Shown here: piece after piece, positions 12,681-25,900 of the stretch
Position numbering within the stretch: position 1 is the first letter of the stretch
Layout of the letters: each line of letters opens with the position of its first letter
Assembly (NCBI RefSeq): GCF_003945595.2
Contig: NW_024103452.1
Location: 3,305,493-3,369,492 of the forward strand
Length of the DNA: 64,000 nucleotides
Direction of reading: 5' to 3'
Source: Pipra filicauda
Taxonomy: Eukaryota > Chordata > Aves > Passeriformes > Pipridae
Made by a program: the position numbers and the translations under genes
Notes under the pieces: generated by a model
What the model saw: the letters and a program-made list of their open reading frames with translations, nothing else
What the model was told of the DNA's origin: nothing
The model's database searches: none

Positions 12681-15600
12681 TACTCTGTTGAATACTGGGT
12701 TTTGGTGCCATGTTAGGTTGTCTTTTATCTTGAGCCTTCACTGAACAGGAGTCAGACTTCTACATCTTAAACATTATTAGAAGAGCCTTTTGCTCACTTG
12801 TTTTATTTTCCTTTGTAAAGGCAAACTCAGCTTGGCTTTTCAAAATTGCCACTTTGTACTTGCTCTTTTTGACCTTTAAAGTAAAGCTTCCTTTAATGAT
12901 CTATCCTTTTCCCATTCCAGATAGACTCCCTGTTTATTTCTAATATCCTTTTTATGAGATGGCTGTTTATCCAGTTAGGCCTTTAAAAAGCTTTCTTAAA
13001 AGGTACTTTCTCTCTGGATGAGATGTGAATACCAGATAATTTTTGAACATTTGCCTTAAATAAATTCCAATCTTGTTCTCCGATGAAGCTTTTGAGCTAT
13101 TTTGTCCAGTTAACTTCATTAATTAATTTTCTTAATTTTCAAAGTCTGTACTTTGGAAACAAAAACCAAAACAGATCCTTAGCTCCTGGCCCATCCTGCT
13201 GAAGTCATTTAGAGAGGAATGAGCCCAGGATGGTAATACTTCCCCCTGTTTGTACAATGTATTTGCAGAGTGATTTATACTAGTCCAGTCAAAATGCAAG
13301 CACTTCTGTTGATATTGAGTTTAATTGGGCACAGTAATGACTAAAGGCTTTTAAAGGTCACTGCATCCAGATGTTCAGCTATTAGTCACCATCACCCAAC
13401 AAACTTTCTACAGTAAATAAAGATAAAATAAAGAAACACAGCAACCTTTAACAAAATTAGTGTCTGGGGCTGGTAGGATTATATCCTTCTGCTTTCTGGT
13501 CAGCTCTGTTCAGCTCCCTGAGAACATAAAATCTTACTGAAAATAAATTTTGCCCTACAAGAAGGAACCATCCTTGGCTTTATTCAGACAAATAGGCTTT
13601 ACTTTCATGATTACAGTTGGAAACTTTTGGTCTTTATAATAATTCTGACAATTTACCCTTTGAATAATCAAGGTCTTTCTTTTTGAACATTACAATGTGT
13701 GTAATCCCTTGCTTTGGAAAGTATAAGTAACTCATTACAGATTCTGCAGTGCAGTTTAGGTACTAACACTGAAAATGAGTGGGTTTTAAGTTTCAAAAAT
13801 TCATCCTAACGGAATCAACATACATGTTCCTTTCCTTTGGCTTGTTAGTAGCTAATTTATTCATCTTTCAAAAATCTTTACAGAAATTGAATAAATAATT
13901 TCTAGAAATCAGTTTTTAGAAATTGACTACTACTCTGATAGTATTTCATACTCTTATATCATATTTTCATATGTTAATCTAAAATTATTTAGATTTTTTC
14001 TACTCTCTTCTTTTTTTCACTCTCTTCCTAAAGATGTGCATAGGCTTTTTAGAAGTTTGTAAGCTGTCTGTATTTCAGCTTCTCATGTTACTCAGAGTTT
14101 AAATAAATATAAAGAAATTTTCATCGCTTAGAAACTAGTGCAGGATTTAGTCTTCTGAGAACTCAAAAAATTCCATTGAAGTTGTTTTAATTTTAGGAAT
14201 GTTTAAAATCAAATTATTTAAAATGTCAGCGCTCAGCCTGCTCTTATATTCATAAATTAGTGAAAATTACTCATTCAGAGTGAATTGAAACTTAAGTAGG
14301 AATTGAAGCTACTGCTGAGCAACCATTCAAATCATCATTGAATTCTGTACAAATGCTTTTCATATGTAATTAGAATTCACATAATCAAACGTTATGAGGA
14401 AGCAACATTTCACAGATCTTTTTGCTTATCATGTTAAAACTTACAGAAATGCTATGAGAAACCTGTAATTTAATGAGATACATACCATGGAACATTCCTA
14501 CACTGAAGCAGAAAAGCAAAGCTATTGAATCTTCTTTCCAATCCATCTTTACCATGTTTCATCCAAAAGGCTGTGCTCCTTATTTATCAGCACTCTGCTT
14601 CCCCAGTGAGATAAACAGCATTCTTTAAAAGATATATTGCCAGAATTTACAGTAGAATTCATTTGCTGAAGTGATAAATCTAGAGCTAAACCAGAATACA
14701 GCCTCATTTAATCTGAGAACATTGTCACAATTTATGTAATGGGCTGCTCTAAAGGTTAACAAGAAAACATCCTATCTCTTTTTTCAAATGTCAGGCAAAT
14801 ATTTTATAGATTTCTCTCCATCCCCTCTTGTAGCCCCTTTATTTAAATTAGCGCAGCTGTCTGAGAGATCAGATTTAAGGCCTTTCAATGTTCCCTTGAT
14901 CTGAGAACAGATGCCTCAGGAGCATTGCCAGGCAAAAGGTAAAGTGAACTAGTGCTGCACATTATTTTCTAAGCACATTATATGCACAGAACTGACAGGT
15001 GGCTAGGTAAGGATACACACTGTCTATTAAGAGATTTTTAAAATCCTGGAAACAAGCTTACAGTGTCTAAAAGCAGATCTAGATAAAACACACTGGGTCA
15101 ATGCTGCCCTTTATAGAAATAACCCACAGTATTTTGGTTGGTTAAAAACCCATTAAAAAGGTAGTTTAACAGGATGCTAAAATTTAGCATCAATATTAAA
15201 TGACAATGAATATACAAAAGAAAACTTTGAGACTCTGGAGAGCTTAGATGAAAATATGACCTCTGGGCACACAACAAGGAAAAAGTCTTTTCCATAGTCT
15301 TGTTATTTTACCTTTTCTAGCTGTTGAAGGCAAATTTTCTAAAATTACTCTTGCAGTCTAAAATGGAGTCCAGGGTTGTGCTTTGGGCATGATCAGTGGT
15401 TGCCTGTCCTCTGGTGCCTCCACAAATGAGACCCTCCAGCCATGGACAGCTTCACCAATTCATTTGAAAACAACCAGCCACCAAAATAATGGAGGACAAG
15501 CTTTCTTTCCTTGAGCTTATTTCCCATAAAGGCTAGCTGTATCCTAAGTAGGTTACTTGGCTCAAGGAACAAATAATTTGATTAGAAAATTAGGCCTCTG

Positions 15601-15717
15601 ACTGTCCAGCTACTAGAGTTGATGCACCAAGTGAAATTAAGAAAATGTAATATAAGCACTGCTGACACCACCTCCTGTAGGTAAAAAAGGAAATTCGCCC
15701 TCAAATCTCTGATCATT
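12681..15717. other. Intergenic, no gene seen
   Basis: AT-rich sequence with no supported exon or RNA gene. The stretch near 14820-14890 looks less degenerate than its neighbours and might be conserved non-coding DNA, but that cannot be judged without an alignment. Confidence 0.5.
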
Positions 15718-15730
15718 AAACAGAAGAGGA
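15718..15730. repeat. Target-site duplication, left copy
   Basis: AAACAGAAGAGGA occurs here and again, identical, at 16207-16219, exactly flanking RTE copy 2. A 13-bp perfect direct repeat at both ends is the expected product of target-primed reverse transcription and fixes both element boundaries. Confidence 0.9.
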
Positions 15731-16206
15731 AGCAGTCACAAGTATAGAAGCCATGTTGATGAGAACACAGCTGCGCTGGGCAGGGCACGTCTCCAGGATG
15801 AAGGATCACCGCCTCCCTAAGATCTTGCTTTATGGTGAACTTGCCACTGGCTGCCGCAAGAGAGGAGCCCCGAAGAAAAGATACAAGGACTCCCTGAAAC
15901 AACATCTCAGCCTTGGCCATATTGATCACCATAAGTGGTCTACTCTGGCCTCAAATCGGGAGGCCTGGAGACACACCATCTATAACGCAGCTGTCTCCTT
16001 TGAGAACACACGCAGGATCACTCTCGAGGAGAAAAGGCAACGCAGAAAGAACCGTGTTTTGCAGAATACACCATCTAAGGAGTCTTTCTGCTGTGCCTTT
16101 TGCAATCGGATATGTCTCTCTCGTATTAGCCTCATAAGTCACCAACGTGCCTGTAACAAATGTGGATAGAACCTTCCCAAATCTTCGTTCGTGAAGCCCA
16201 GCCATG
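15731..16206 (+). mobile_element. RTE-clade LINE, 5'-truncated copy 2
   Basis: A 476-bp 3' fragment of the same RTE family as 8591-9255, in the opposite orientation. It starts inside the reverse-transcriptase C-terminal region and ends CCCAGCCATG, directly followed by the right target-site duplication. The ending may be the remnant of a short 3' tail. By eye about 85% of the shared protein positions match copy 1. A 14-nt hairpin lies at 16183-16196, ten bases before the end. The perfect duplication argues for a moderately recent insertion. Confidence 0.9.
15732..16169 (+). pseudogene. RTE reverse transcriptase C-terminal remnant (copy 2)
   Basis: The frame is open from the truncation point to a TAG stop at 16167-16169, about 145 codons. 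It shows RTQLRWAGHVSR, KILLYGELATG, RGAPKKRYKD, a WSTLASNREAWRHT segment, the basic EEKRQRRKNR stretch and a terminal zinc-knuckle-like array, CCAFC followed by SHQRACNKC. The C-x2-C...H-x4-C arrangement is intact here but damaged in copy 1. The endonuclease and catalytic RT domains are absent, so this is a dead fragment. Its first methionine (15753) is internal and should not be read as a start. Confidence 0.85.
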
Positions 16207-16219
16207 AAACAGAAGAGGA
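16207..16219. repeat. Target-site duplication, right copy
   Basis: Identical 13-bp partner of 15718-15730, abutting the 3' end of RTE copy 2. Confidence 0.9.
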
Positions 16220-16866
16220 GTAGCATAAGTTTCAAAGGAAAGAGTGGTCCTCATCCTACTCCCCCAAAAGAACAGACATTTTTTTTCCTCAAGAGTCTCT
16301 TTCTTCTAGCCAAGGGCCCCCTGTATGTGGACCACCGATGTTCTTAGTTCTGCTCTGGTCCATAAAGGGAGTGGTCATACCTTAGTAAATGGGAAGAGAT
16401 CAATAAGATATAGCTGGAGCAGACACAGTGTATCTTAGAGGTATATCCTGAAGTACCTACTACAGACAAAGCAGTTAAAAGTGTTATTCTATAGTGCTGA
16501 TGCTGGCATCAGTCAAAATAAATTGAACTTACTTTACCAGAAATTGTCATCAGTTTCCCATTTGTGCTGTAAAATTAGCAACTCCAGCACTGATGGAAAC
16601 AGCAAGGAGAAGACACACTACAGTTTAAAGTTTTCTGAGTTTTAAAAATGTTTTTTCAAACACTTGATGTTTTACTACATTAATTTAAGCATTGTGAAAC
16701 ATCCCATCCACCCTTGTAATTAAGCTACTGTTTATTTGTTTTTATGGAGTTTAAATTAAAACCATGATTTTTCCTACCTAAAGGGAAGCCAGGGTTGAGC
16801 AAACATCAAGAAAATCATAAAAGAGAAACTTCTGTATGATGTTGCTTGTTTTTTCCTATAAAATAT
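16220..16866. other. Intergenic, nothing recognised
   Basis: AT-rich sequence following the RTE insertion. No gene or repeat family is recognised. Confidence 0.5.
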
Positions 16867-16942
16867 AAAGGGTGAAATCCTAGCCTATTGAAGTCATTGG
16901 GAGATTTGTAATTGACTTTGAAGGGCTGAGATTTCACCCTTA
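16867..16942. repeat. Palindromic ~75-bp repeat (old sauropsid element)
   Basis: The outer arms AAGGGTGAAATC and GATTTCACCCTT are exact reverse complements. The inner arms TTGAAGTCA and TGACTTTGAA pair imperfectly around a central GGGAGATTTGTAA. The layout resembles a GGGTGAAATCC...AAGTCAATGGGAG...GGATTTCACCC palindrome that I recall as abundant in turtle and crocodile genomes. It is probably an old non-autonomous DNA-transposon relic or ancient amniote repeat. The family name is uncertain. Confidence 0.75.
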
Positions 16943-19900
16943 AGAAACGAGGCTAAACTTTCCAAAAGCAGTCTCTGATTTGGAGTTGCTTGTGTGTGCC
17001 TGCTTGATCCTTTGACTGTACTGAGCTTTAATGCTCTAGAACTCAGACTTGCTGATGCTCAGCACTTCTAAAATAGGCTCTCACTTGTCTTAATTTGGAT
17101 GCTTAAATCATCACTGCACGAGGAATTAAAAGCTGCCTTTGGAAATTTTTAACCTACTTCTTTAAAAAGAGTTTCAAAAAAACCCATACTGTACATATCA
17201 GGAACTTAGTTATTGTTATTAAAAAAACTGTGTGGAATAAATTGAGAGCAGAAGTTAAAACCGGCAAGAGATAAGATCATGCAAATAGCAGTTTTTCTGT
17301 GTTGCTCTGGTTTTTGCAACCCTACTTCACTGAACATGTTGAAAAAGGGAGAAAGAGTTAGTGGGATATTTCCATCAAACTCTATTAAGAGATAAGAAGA
17401 GTCTGAAACTACAGAAAACAGAAGTGACATATTTACAGTACTTGCAAAAGGGAGGTAGAGACAATGGATTTGTTTAAAGGGCACATTTAAATTTAGATTG
17501 GCAGTTTCATATTGTTTAAACAATTTCCTTGTCGCAACATTTTTTTTTTCTTCCAGAGCTCATGTGCTTACTGCATTGCCATCAGTCATTATCAATAGAA
17601 ACCTGTAAGAAAAATCATATGTACTTGGAAATAAAAAGTGCTTAGACAGTATGACTTGAACTCTTGAAGGTGTTTGACAAAATGCACAAAATTATCTCTG
17701 CTTTTCTGTCTCCAGAAGGTGTTACGAGTTTTTTCTCGTGTTTCCCCCTTCATTGCAAACACAGGACTTGGCAAATGAGAAAAAAGGGAGAATTTTTTAA
17801 GAAGGAACAAAAGAGGAAGAAAGTTCACAGTGCAGCTGACTTCTCAATTGATGGATTTAAATGAAGATTTTCCATATCAGTGGAAGCAGAAGAGGTCCAG
17901 GGATGTTCAAGTATGTTTTTCTTCGGCTGGAAGTATGCGATTTTTGGGAAACCAAGAAGTAGCCAATGCCAGTCTTTGTTATGTTGCACTGTATCAAATA
18001 TCTGCAAAGAAATGTGAAACACCCATGAGGATGTTACATACTTTACTCAAAATTCAACTCCTTTCTTCCTGCTACAAGAAAGAGAAAGCGCAGGCCTGGG
18101 ATAGGTCAACTACCAGGCCAGGATAGTTATAGGGCACCAGATCCGCAGGAAAACCAAGACTGGTGTGGTTAACAACACCTTTGATTCCTTCCCAATAACC
18201 TTATACAGCTGAGATATACATGCAAGTCCAGAGCAAAGCTTAAACTCATCTTCAGAAGCTAAGCAAATGGAATTTCAACTCTCCCACCAAAACTTTACTC
18301 CAATACTATTCTATGCCCCAAATGCAAAGAAAGGGTGTTTCTGGCAAACAAGAGATGAATTGATAGCATTTCAGATACAGAATACTTCTAGGAGACAAAA
18401 TATGTATGTTGGAGATGTCCTGACATTCTCCTTATAATATATTTTTTTAAGTAAACCAGAGGTATTGTTCTGGAAGAACAAATGAAGATGTGCCTAAGCT
18501 GATGTCTCTTTTCTTTTCTGAAACACACTGCAGAAAGTAATGAGTTTCAAAACTATGTCAGTTATGATGTTTATTGTTCAGATCATCTTAGCTTAATAGA
18601 ACATCCAGTTCTTGGATATCATTTCTCACCTCTTATGCTGTAAGTGTTCTGAGCTCCAAAAGACAAGATTTCATTGATTAGAATGAAAATGCATATACAT
18701 ATACTTTTTTCTCTGTATTAAGACATTTCAACATCTTGTGCCTTTTTTAAAAAAACTCAGCCCAAGAAATAGCTGAGGTTTAAAAGTTTCAACATGACAT
18801 GGAATTAGTAGACACTGTACTGCAATGTACAGTCTTATTCCAGACAAAACCAGATACATGATTTGAAAATTGCCTGATGAGCACTCTTAGGACTGAGGTT
18901 CTTTGGTGGTTTTGTTTTTTTTTCTCAAATAACTTGTTTAGGGCTTTCTTCTCTTTCCAGTTCATTTTGCACAGTCTTAAATACATTTGCACAGAATGAA
19001 ATTAATCTGGGAGATAATAAGCCAGTGTGTTTTCAGCAAACTTTGTAAGCAAAGAAAGCAAATCATACTATTATCTCTAAATTAATTCATCACTAAGATT
19101 TATATTTCAGTAATATAGAAGCTATGAAGACACTGCGAAGACACTTACTATTAAAACTTTTTATTAGGCAATGTCCATTTTTCACAATATAATGTTAAAA
19201 AAAAAGAGTTTGAAATATCTTTATCTCATATCTGTTTCATACAACTGATGTATCTAAGAGTAAATTCTAGCTTATTTCTCCTGAAAAAGTATACATTTTT
19301 TTAAAAAAATGAAATCATATTTTAAATGAAGAACAATCCAACAAGAAGTAGCAATAATGAATATTGAGAAATGTTTTCCAGTGTGTACTTCAGAAAGATG
19401 TACTCATTGTGTATAATCTGAAAATCTGTCAAGATTGTAATCTGTCCAATCAAATAGGTGGAACTAGAGCATGTTCTTGTGCTTAAGAGAAGTGCTATAC
19501 AGGATCATTGTAAATGTCTGCAAATGGAAGCTCAACCAAATTGGACCTAACCACATTACACAGTCTGATACATCGGTATCAGAAAGGCCAAAGCTTCTAC
19601 AACAAATCTACCATATTACTGGAAACCCTGGATGAAAATAAAATTAGAGCAAGAATAGAAAAAAAAAAAAACAAGTAAGAAAATACTACACATAAATACA
19701 AGAAGCATCAAAAGCAAAAATGTTCTGTTATGGCAGAGGAATTTTTAATAGCAACTGAAAACATGAGCTTGCAAAGCAATTGTTAAAGAAAATATCTTAT
19801 TCAATTACATATGTTTTGTATTCTGATTGTCCTGAATGTATGTTTCTATCTGTATATTTTATCATGGAATTTTCAAAAGAGCAAAAGTAAAACAGGTAGC

Positions 19901-22900
19901 AATGTTCAAATAACACTGACTTTTCCTCTGACTCCTTTGAAAACCCAAAGGAAAATGTGCAATCTGCTACCCTCGTTAGCCTGCTAATTAGTCTTGTTGA
20001 AGACAGACAGGAATGCTGAGTTGTACTGGTTTTCCATGAAGGTATAAGAAGATGGCATATTTGTGACTACATTCACATTACCAGAAATGGTTTTCCAAAT
20101 CAGTTATCACACTGATTCACCAAACAAGAAACACGCGTAAGCAGTTTGTGTCCCAAAAGTGACATGTTGTTATGGTTGAATTTTTTTAACAACTTCATCC
20201 CAAAATTTGAACAACGGAACCAAATTCTGACCTCCATTATACAGTGGCATATTTAATAAAAGAAAACAGTTCATGCAGTAAGACATTCTCAAGCAGATCA
20301 TGAGCCATTCAAATATTTCTGCTTTACAAATCAATATATACTCACATGTTAGATCTCATGGACCACTATGATGATTTCGAGGAATAATTACATTTGCAAA
20401 TGTATAAACAAAATAGCAATAATATTTATATCAACATTGTGCAAGAGAGGAAGAAATCAAAATTTAGTTTTATTCCACATTTGGAGGTGATTGGAGTTGA
20501 GAAATGAGTTGTTTTGGAGATAGATTTTGCACAGCATTTCACTGACATTTTATTCTCATATTTATAAAAACACAAGTAGAATGATATTGTCCTGAGGCCA
20601 TTGTCATTCATTACACTTGTAATTGCATTATTAAAAATAAAATAAAATAATTCACCATGTCAAGAATCTTTGAGTGTGAATATGGAATTTTTTCTTTCTT
20701 TGATCTCTGTTTTCAATATTGTAATTTAAATTCGTGTTCTTATAGCATCAGATAAACAACACTAACAAAACCAACTGATCAGTAAAATAAAGAGTACTTG
20801 AGCTAAAGATTAAAATGGAACTAAAAAGACACAGTCTTACCATGGGAAATCTGTGCAAACCTGTTTATGTCTGTTAAAAAGAAATCCGAATTCTAGGACT
20901 ATATTCAGAGTTAAGAGTTATGGAGGAATAATGGTGCCTCACACTTTTAAGAGCACGATTTCACTATATTTAAGGAAAGAGGCCTTTTTTTGTGCAGTGC
21001 AGTCAAAAAGCTGTCTCCAATTGAATAATATTAATTAGTAGAACTATTGGACAGATATTCTTAAGAGCATAAGAGTTTATACTTGCTTTGAAGGTCCACT
21101 GTTCTAATTGAGCATTGTATTCTAGCCTGTCAGTAAATTTCCACTCTAAACTTTGTTTCACAACCAAAAAATTCTTCTTAGGCAAGATATTTGTTTAAAC
21201 ACATCTGTATACTCTATGGTTTGATCTAAATTAGCCACAGTTACAATAACTGTGAGAAAGTGGCACGTTAGCTGTTTGTGCTTTGTTCATAGATGATGTT
21301 GTTCGAGTTTGGCATCAGGCTTCATTCTTCCAGGAAAATCATTATTGTGATATATCTGAGTGAATCTGAAGTGGTATTTTAGCTTTCTGATTATTTTCCC
21401 TTTTCAGTGATTGTTCTACTACTTTCTTTTGAGAACATAAAGACTGGCAGAAATCATAAAAACAGATAGAGAACCAGTAAAAAGCCACCCATTTCAAAAA
21501 ACCCAAATCAACAGAGAAATAAAAGTAATAGGATTCAAGATGCCCTTTTACCCTTTAATTTTCACCATGACATGATATCTCATGAATCATCTGTGTAAGG
21601 GACACAGCTGATGTCAGATGAGAACATTTAGTCGCTATTTTTTTAAAAGGGACAACAAAAGAAGAGGGTCACATATTTCATTTTTAAATTTGGAAAGTAC
21701 TGCAAAGATGATCCAAACAAAGCAATAAAGTGGTACAACAAACCATCAATAAAAATAAGCTTCATAGGAAAAAAGTACCAAATGAAAAGGACTGCCTTAG
21801 TGTTCTAATTTCCCTTGGTGACATTTTTCTCTCCTTTTTCATACACGCTATGAGATTATTGTAATTGAATTGTGTTAGACATTTTTTATACAGAATTGGC
21901 AAATAGAAAAGAAAGGCATTAAACAGAGACCTAACTTTGACCTAATGTTTAAGCATGTGATCAGTTCCCTAAAAATTCACTCAGGTACCTCTTTTAATTA
22001 TTTGAATAATTGGGAGAGACAAGTCAGGCATTGAAGTTTTGGGGAAAGATGGGTTGAGCTTCCATTCCTGTGGTTGTATCTGCTGGTGGGAGCACACTCT
22101 TGTCAATGATACAATGTCCTATACACATCTCAGAGCTCACTACCTCACTTTGATCTTCTTGAGTCCTATTCTCTAGATGCTGCAAGCTTATTTTCATATA
22201 GTAACACCATTGAACTCCATATACAAGACTACAGACACTAATTAAAAGTGCCTAATACTATTTAGCCCTTATGATGCATTCCATGTTTTCATAAAAAATT
22301 TAGTTCTACAAAAAAAAATAACCTGAATATTTAGTGAAACAAGTACTTCAGGTACTCCTTCACTTATCATGTGCCTGTTCAGAGCAATTAACAGTTAGTA
22401 CCCATGCTTGCTGAAGATGAAAATAGAACTATTAAATTTATATTGCTCTCCCCTGTGTGTTTTAAAATTCACTTTTTTTATTTCAGTTCCCTGGCATGAT
22501 CTACATAGGGTATTCTTAGACTTAGTTATCATTACAATAAATCATTTCAAGGATTTTTAGATCCAAAAGGAAAAGGTATTTGAAATCTGTTAGTCCTGGG
22601 AGACACCATCCATATAATTCATTATTAAATGTAGACCAAGTCTAGAAACATATCAAAACTAAGACAAAAAAATCAAAGATTGAGGATACAGCTTTTTTTT
22701 GTGAAAAGAATTTTAATCCAAAATCTTCAGGTGTGTTTCTTTCTGCTCAGAGAGCTCCTAATATTATGGACAGAGATTACTTTCCTGGTAGTGAATGAGT
22801 GCCAGAGACACCTAACTGTACATGTGCTAAAAATTAGCTCAGATAAAGACTTGTAAAGTTAGGTGAGGTCAAGCCCACCAATTAGCCCTTGACTTGTAAG

Positions 22901-25900
22901 ACCAGCAGATGAAACAACTGGAAAAAAAAGGTAACTTCTCATTCTATTCCTTTCAGTCTTTTAAGTATGATTGCAATAACAGTTTTCTCTTTCCAGAAAA
23001 GTTGTTCATTTCTCCTTCAGTAGGCCTCTTTCTGGCCTTTCATATGTATTTCTGGCTTTTTGTCAAAGGCTACAAGGAAAACAAGATTTCTTGCGTCAAG
23101 TTTGCATCTTCTTCATTCTCTCATTTTCATTTTCCCAGAGTATTCTCTTCACTGTAGTGTGTCTTTAAGAGCTTCACAGAATCACCAGGGGTATGATGCT
23201 CTCTCTTTTCCATCTGCTGAACCAGCTGTCTTATTCTTCCTTCCGCCTCATTCTGTTGTTTCTTCTTTCTCATTATCCCTGTGTGACTATTCTTGCTTTG
23301 CCTCTTTACTATATTAATTCCTTACTTTTCACTTACCTCTCAGAACACATGCATTTAGGTGATTTTGCAGAAGAATAGATCTACATAGTCCAGTGAAATG
23401 GAAAGGAACGTATAATTTTCTGATTACCATCCAGCAGATCAGTAGAAAAATTAAAGCCTGTGCTAAATTGACCTGAGATTGTGATTATCTATTTTCAAAA
23501 CAGATGGAGAACCATAGGAAAGAACAGAGGAATGCTTATAGCTTTCAACAACTGACCTGTTGTCTTGTTGGTGGTATTATCCTGTAAAAAGATCCTGGTT
23601 CAATGTCTGGTTTAAAATTTGAAAATTGCTGTTCTCTAACTAATTTAGGAGTCTCAAGCTTACCATTACTTGTAAATTTACAGCTGTTCCATCCATCATC
23701 AACTTGCTAATAGGCAGTTGTGCAACTCTCAGGAGCCTGCCCTAAGAAATAAGAGCAGTAGGTAGCTGCTACAGCTGGAATCCCATTCCACCTCAGGAGC
23801 TTCTTAACAACATTCTCAGATGTGTAAATGATCCATTAGTAACCTGAGGGAATTGCTACAAGTATAAAAAGCTACTAGCACGGAATGAGATGAACCTTTC
23901 ACATTGTGATGAGAACCTGCTGGAACAGAGAATCCCTGTACACCAAACTAGTACTGCACAGGTCAGGAGAAGAAAATTTGCAAATAATTATCAAAAATAA
24001 TTATGAAAAGCCACTGAACTTTGACGCAGGTCTGTTCTCTTTCATGGGATCTGTATTACCTGTTTTTTCTTCTAAATCTCAGACTGCTTATAACATCTCA
24101 GTTGTTGCTTTCACTGCAGAATAACCATTCAATCCAGCACATGAGCCATGGTAGCTTCCCTCTGAATCTCTTTTTCTGGTCTGGCTCAAAGCCTAGTTGA
24201 TCTTCCTGTTGTCCTTAACGCATTTAGTCATTTCCCTTCTTCTTGGCAGCCAGTTTCTCCCTGGCCCTCATGATTGTTCTTCACTGCTCATTTCTCTAAC
24301 TGCTCTGTCAGCAGACCCACTGTTTCCTCATTATCAGCCTTTACATCAGGACTCCCCCTTTTCCATGTTTATTTCCTTATTTATTTATATGGATTTTTGG
24401 CTGCCATGCCTAGACTAACTACTTAGAATTTACACATCTATGCTCCAGAGCTTTTAGAATTATGTTCTCACTCATACTGTTCTCATCTAGAATAGCTCAT
24501 CTAGAATAATTTGTCTGTTAAGTCAAATAATCAAGGTAAGTTGTCTACACTGCTTCCCTTAATAATCACATCCCCCTAAAGTTTCTGCAGTGACCATTTC
24601 TGCTGCTGATACATCCATAATATAATTCCAACATCTCTTCTTGCTTTCCAGTCCATACATCACATAGCCATTGCCAACCTCTTATTCAAAGGGTGTATTC
24701 CTTGTCTTAGCAGTTATTGCATTTTTTCACCCCATTCGCTGTTCCCATGCTTCTTTCTTGAGTTCATAGACATAAAGTTGGAAAATCAGAGTAACTGAAG
24801 AAAAGAGGAGGAAAGTCCAGGACCAGTCCTTCTGCTGGGTAATTATATGACCTCATTGTCATGCTTTCCTCTCCCCTCATGAGTTTCTGGATTGTGACAC
24901 ATTGAGTTTAAATGACATATTTTTGAATAATTTTTTTGGTGAGAATCCTATAAAATTCTTGTCCAAATAAAGATCAAAATGATAGAGGCAATTTTTCTGG
25001 TTTTAACATTAAAAGAAACAATTATATTAGGGACTTGTGAAAGCTCAGAATAAATTGGTAGAATTGTTGGTTGAGATTACAACTCTGCTATGTAGTGGGG
25101 ATTCCTTCACAGATCTGTCTTAAACAGTCATAAATTCTTAAGGACAATCGCTATAATGAGAAAAAACCAACCAATCAAACAAAAAAACACTTTTTTTGAG
25201 AAGACACAGACATAGTCAGATCATATAATTTAATCTTGTCTGGGGGTTCTGGATGGCTGCAATACCCAAGTCTGCACTTTCACTTCCTAAACATTCTTCC
25301 AGGGGCAGAAATCTCTTGATGACTCAACATCACCTTCAGAAACTACAACTATTGTTCTCTGGGGAGTTTAGTTCCCGTTCTTTTTCTTTTGGTTAGATAA
25401 TTGCAGTGTGTTTTTAATCTCTAGGTCTAACTGATCCAACAACCATGTTAGCAAATATTCCTTTTCAAGCATGATGTGCAAACATCTCTGATAAAATGAG
25501 AAAATCTAGACTGTTTCAAGTGCCACTGTTTTACATGTCTCCACTTATTTGGTTGTTCTTTTTTTTATGGAGTGCATAAATTACAGAGTCTGCTTTAGCA
25601 CCGAGTAAGTATACAAGGTGTTAAGAAATTTAGGTGTGATTGATCTGACCAAATGTTGATGAGTTTATCTAAACTAGTTAGTGAGGCCCCTGTCACAGTC
25701 AGTGCAAGGAAGCAATCATGGTACTATTATGTTCATCATAAGTTGGATATCTAAAACAGGTTAGAGAAATGTGCCCTTTCCCCTTTATTAATAAAAGAAA
25801 CATGGAGAGATTATTTCTGATGTAGATAGCATTTACTGATAAAAATGTTATCTTTGTAATTTAACTCCTTATTAGCCATTGTGGGCCTAACTGTTTGTTA

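Noticed and set aside
15582..16235. Minus-strand frames of 116 and 94 codons over RTE copy 2
   Set aside because: They are antisense to the RTE coding remnant and have no family resemblance of their own.
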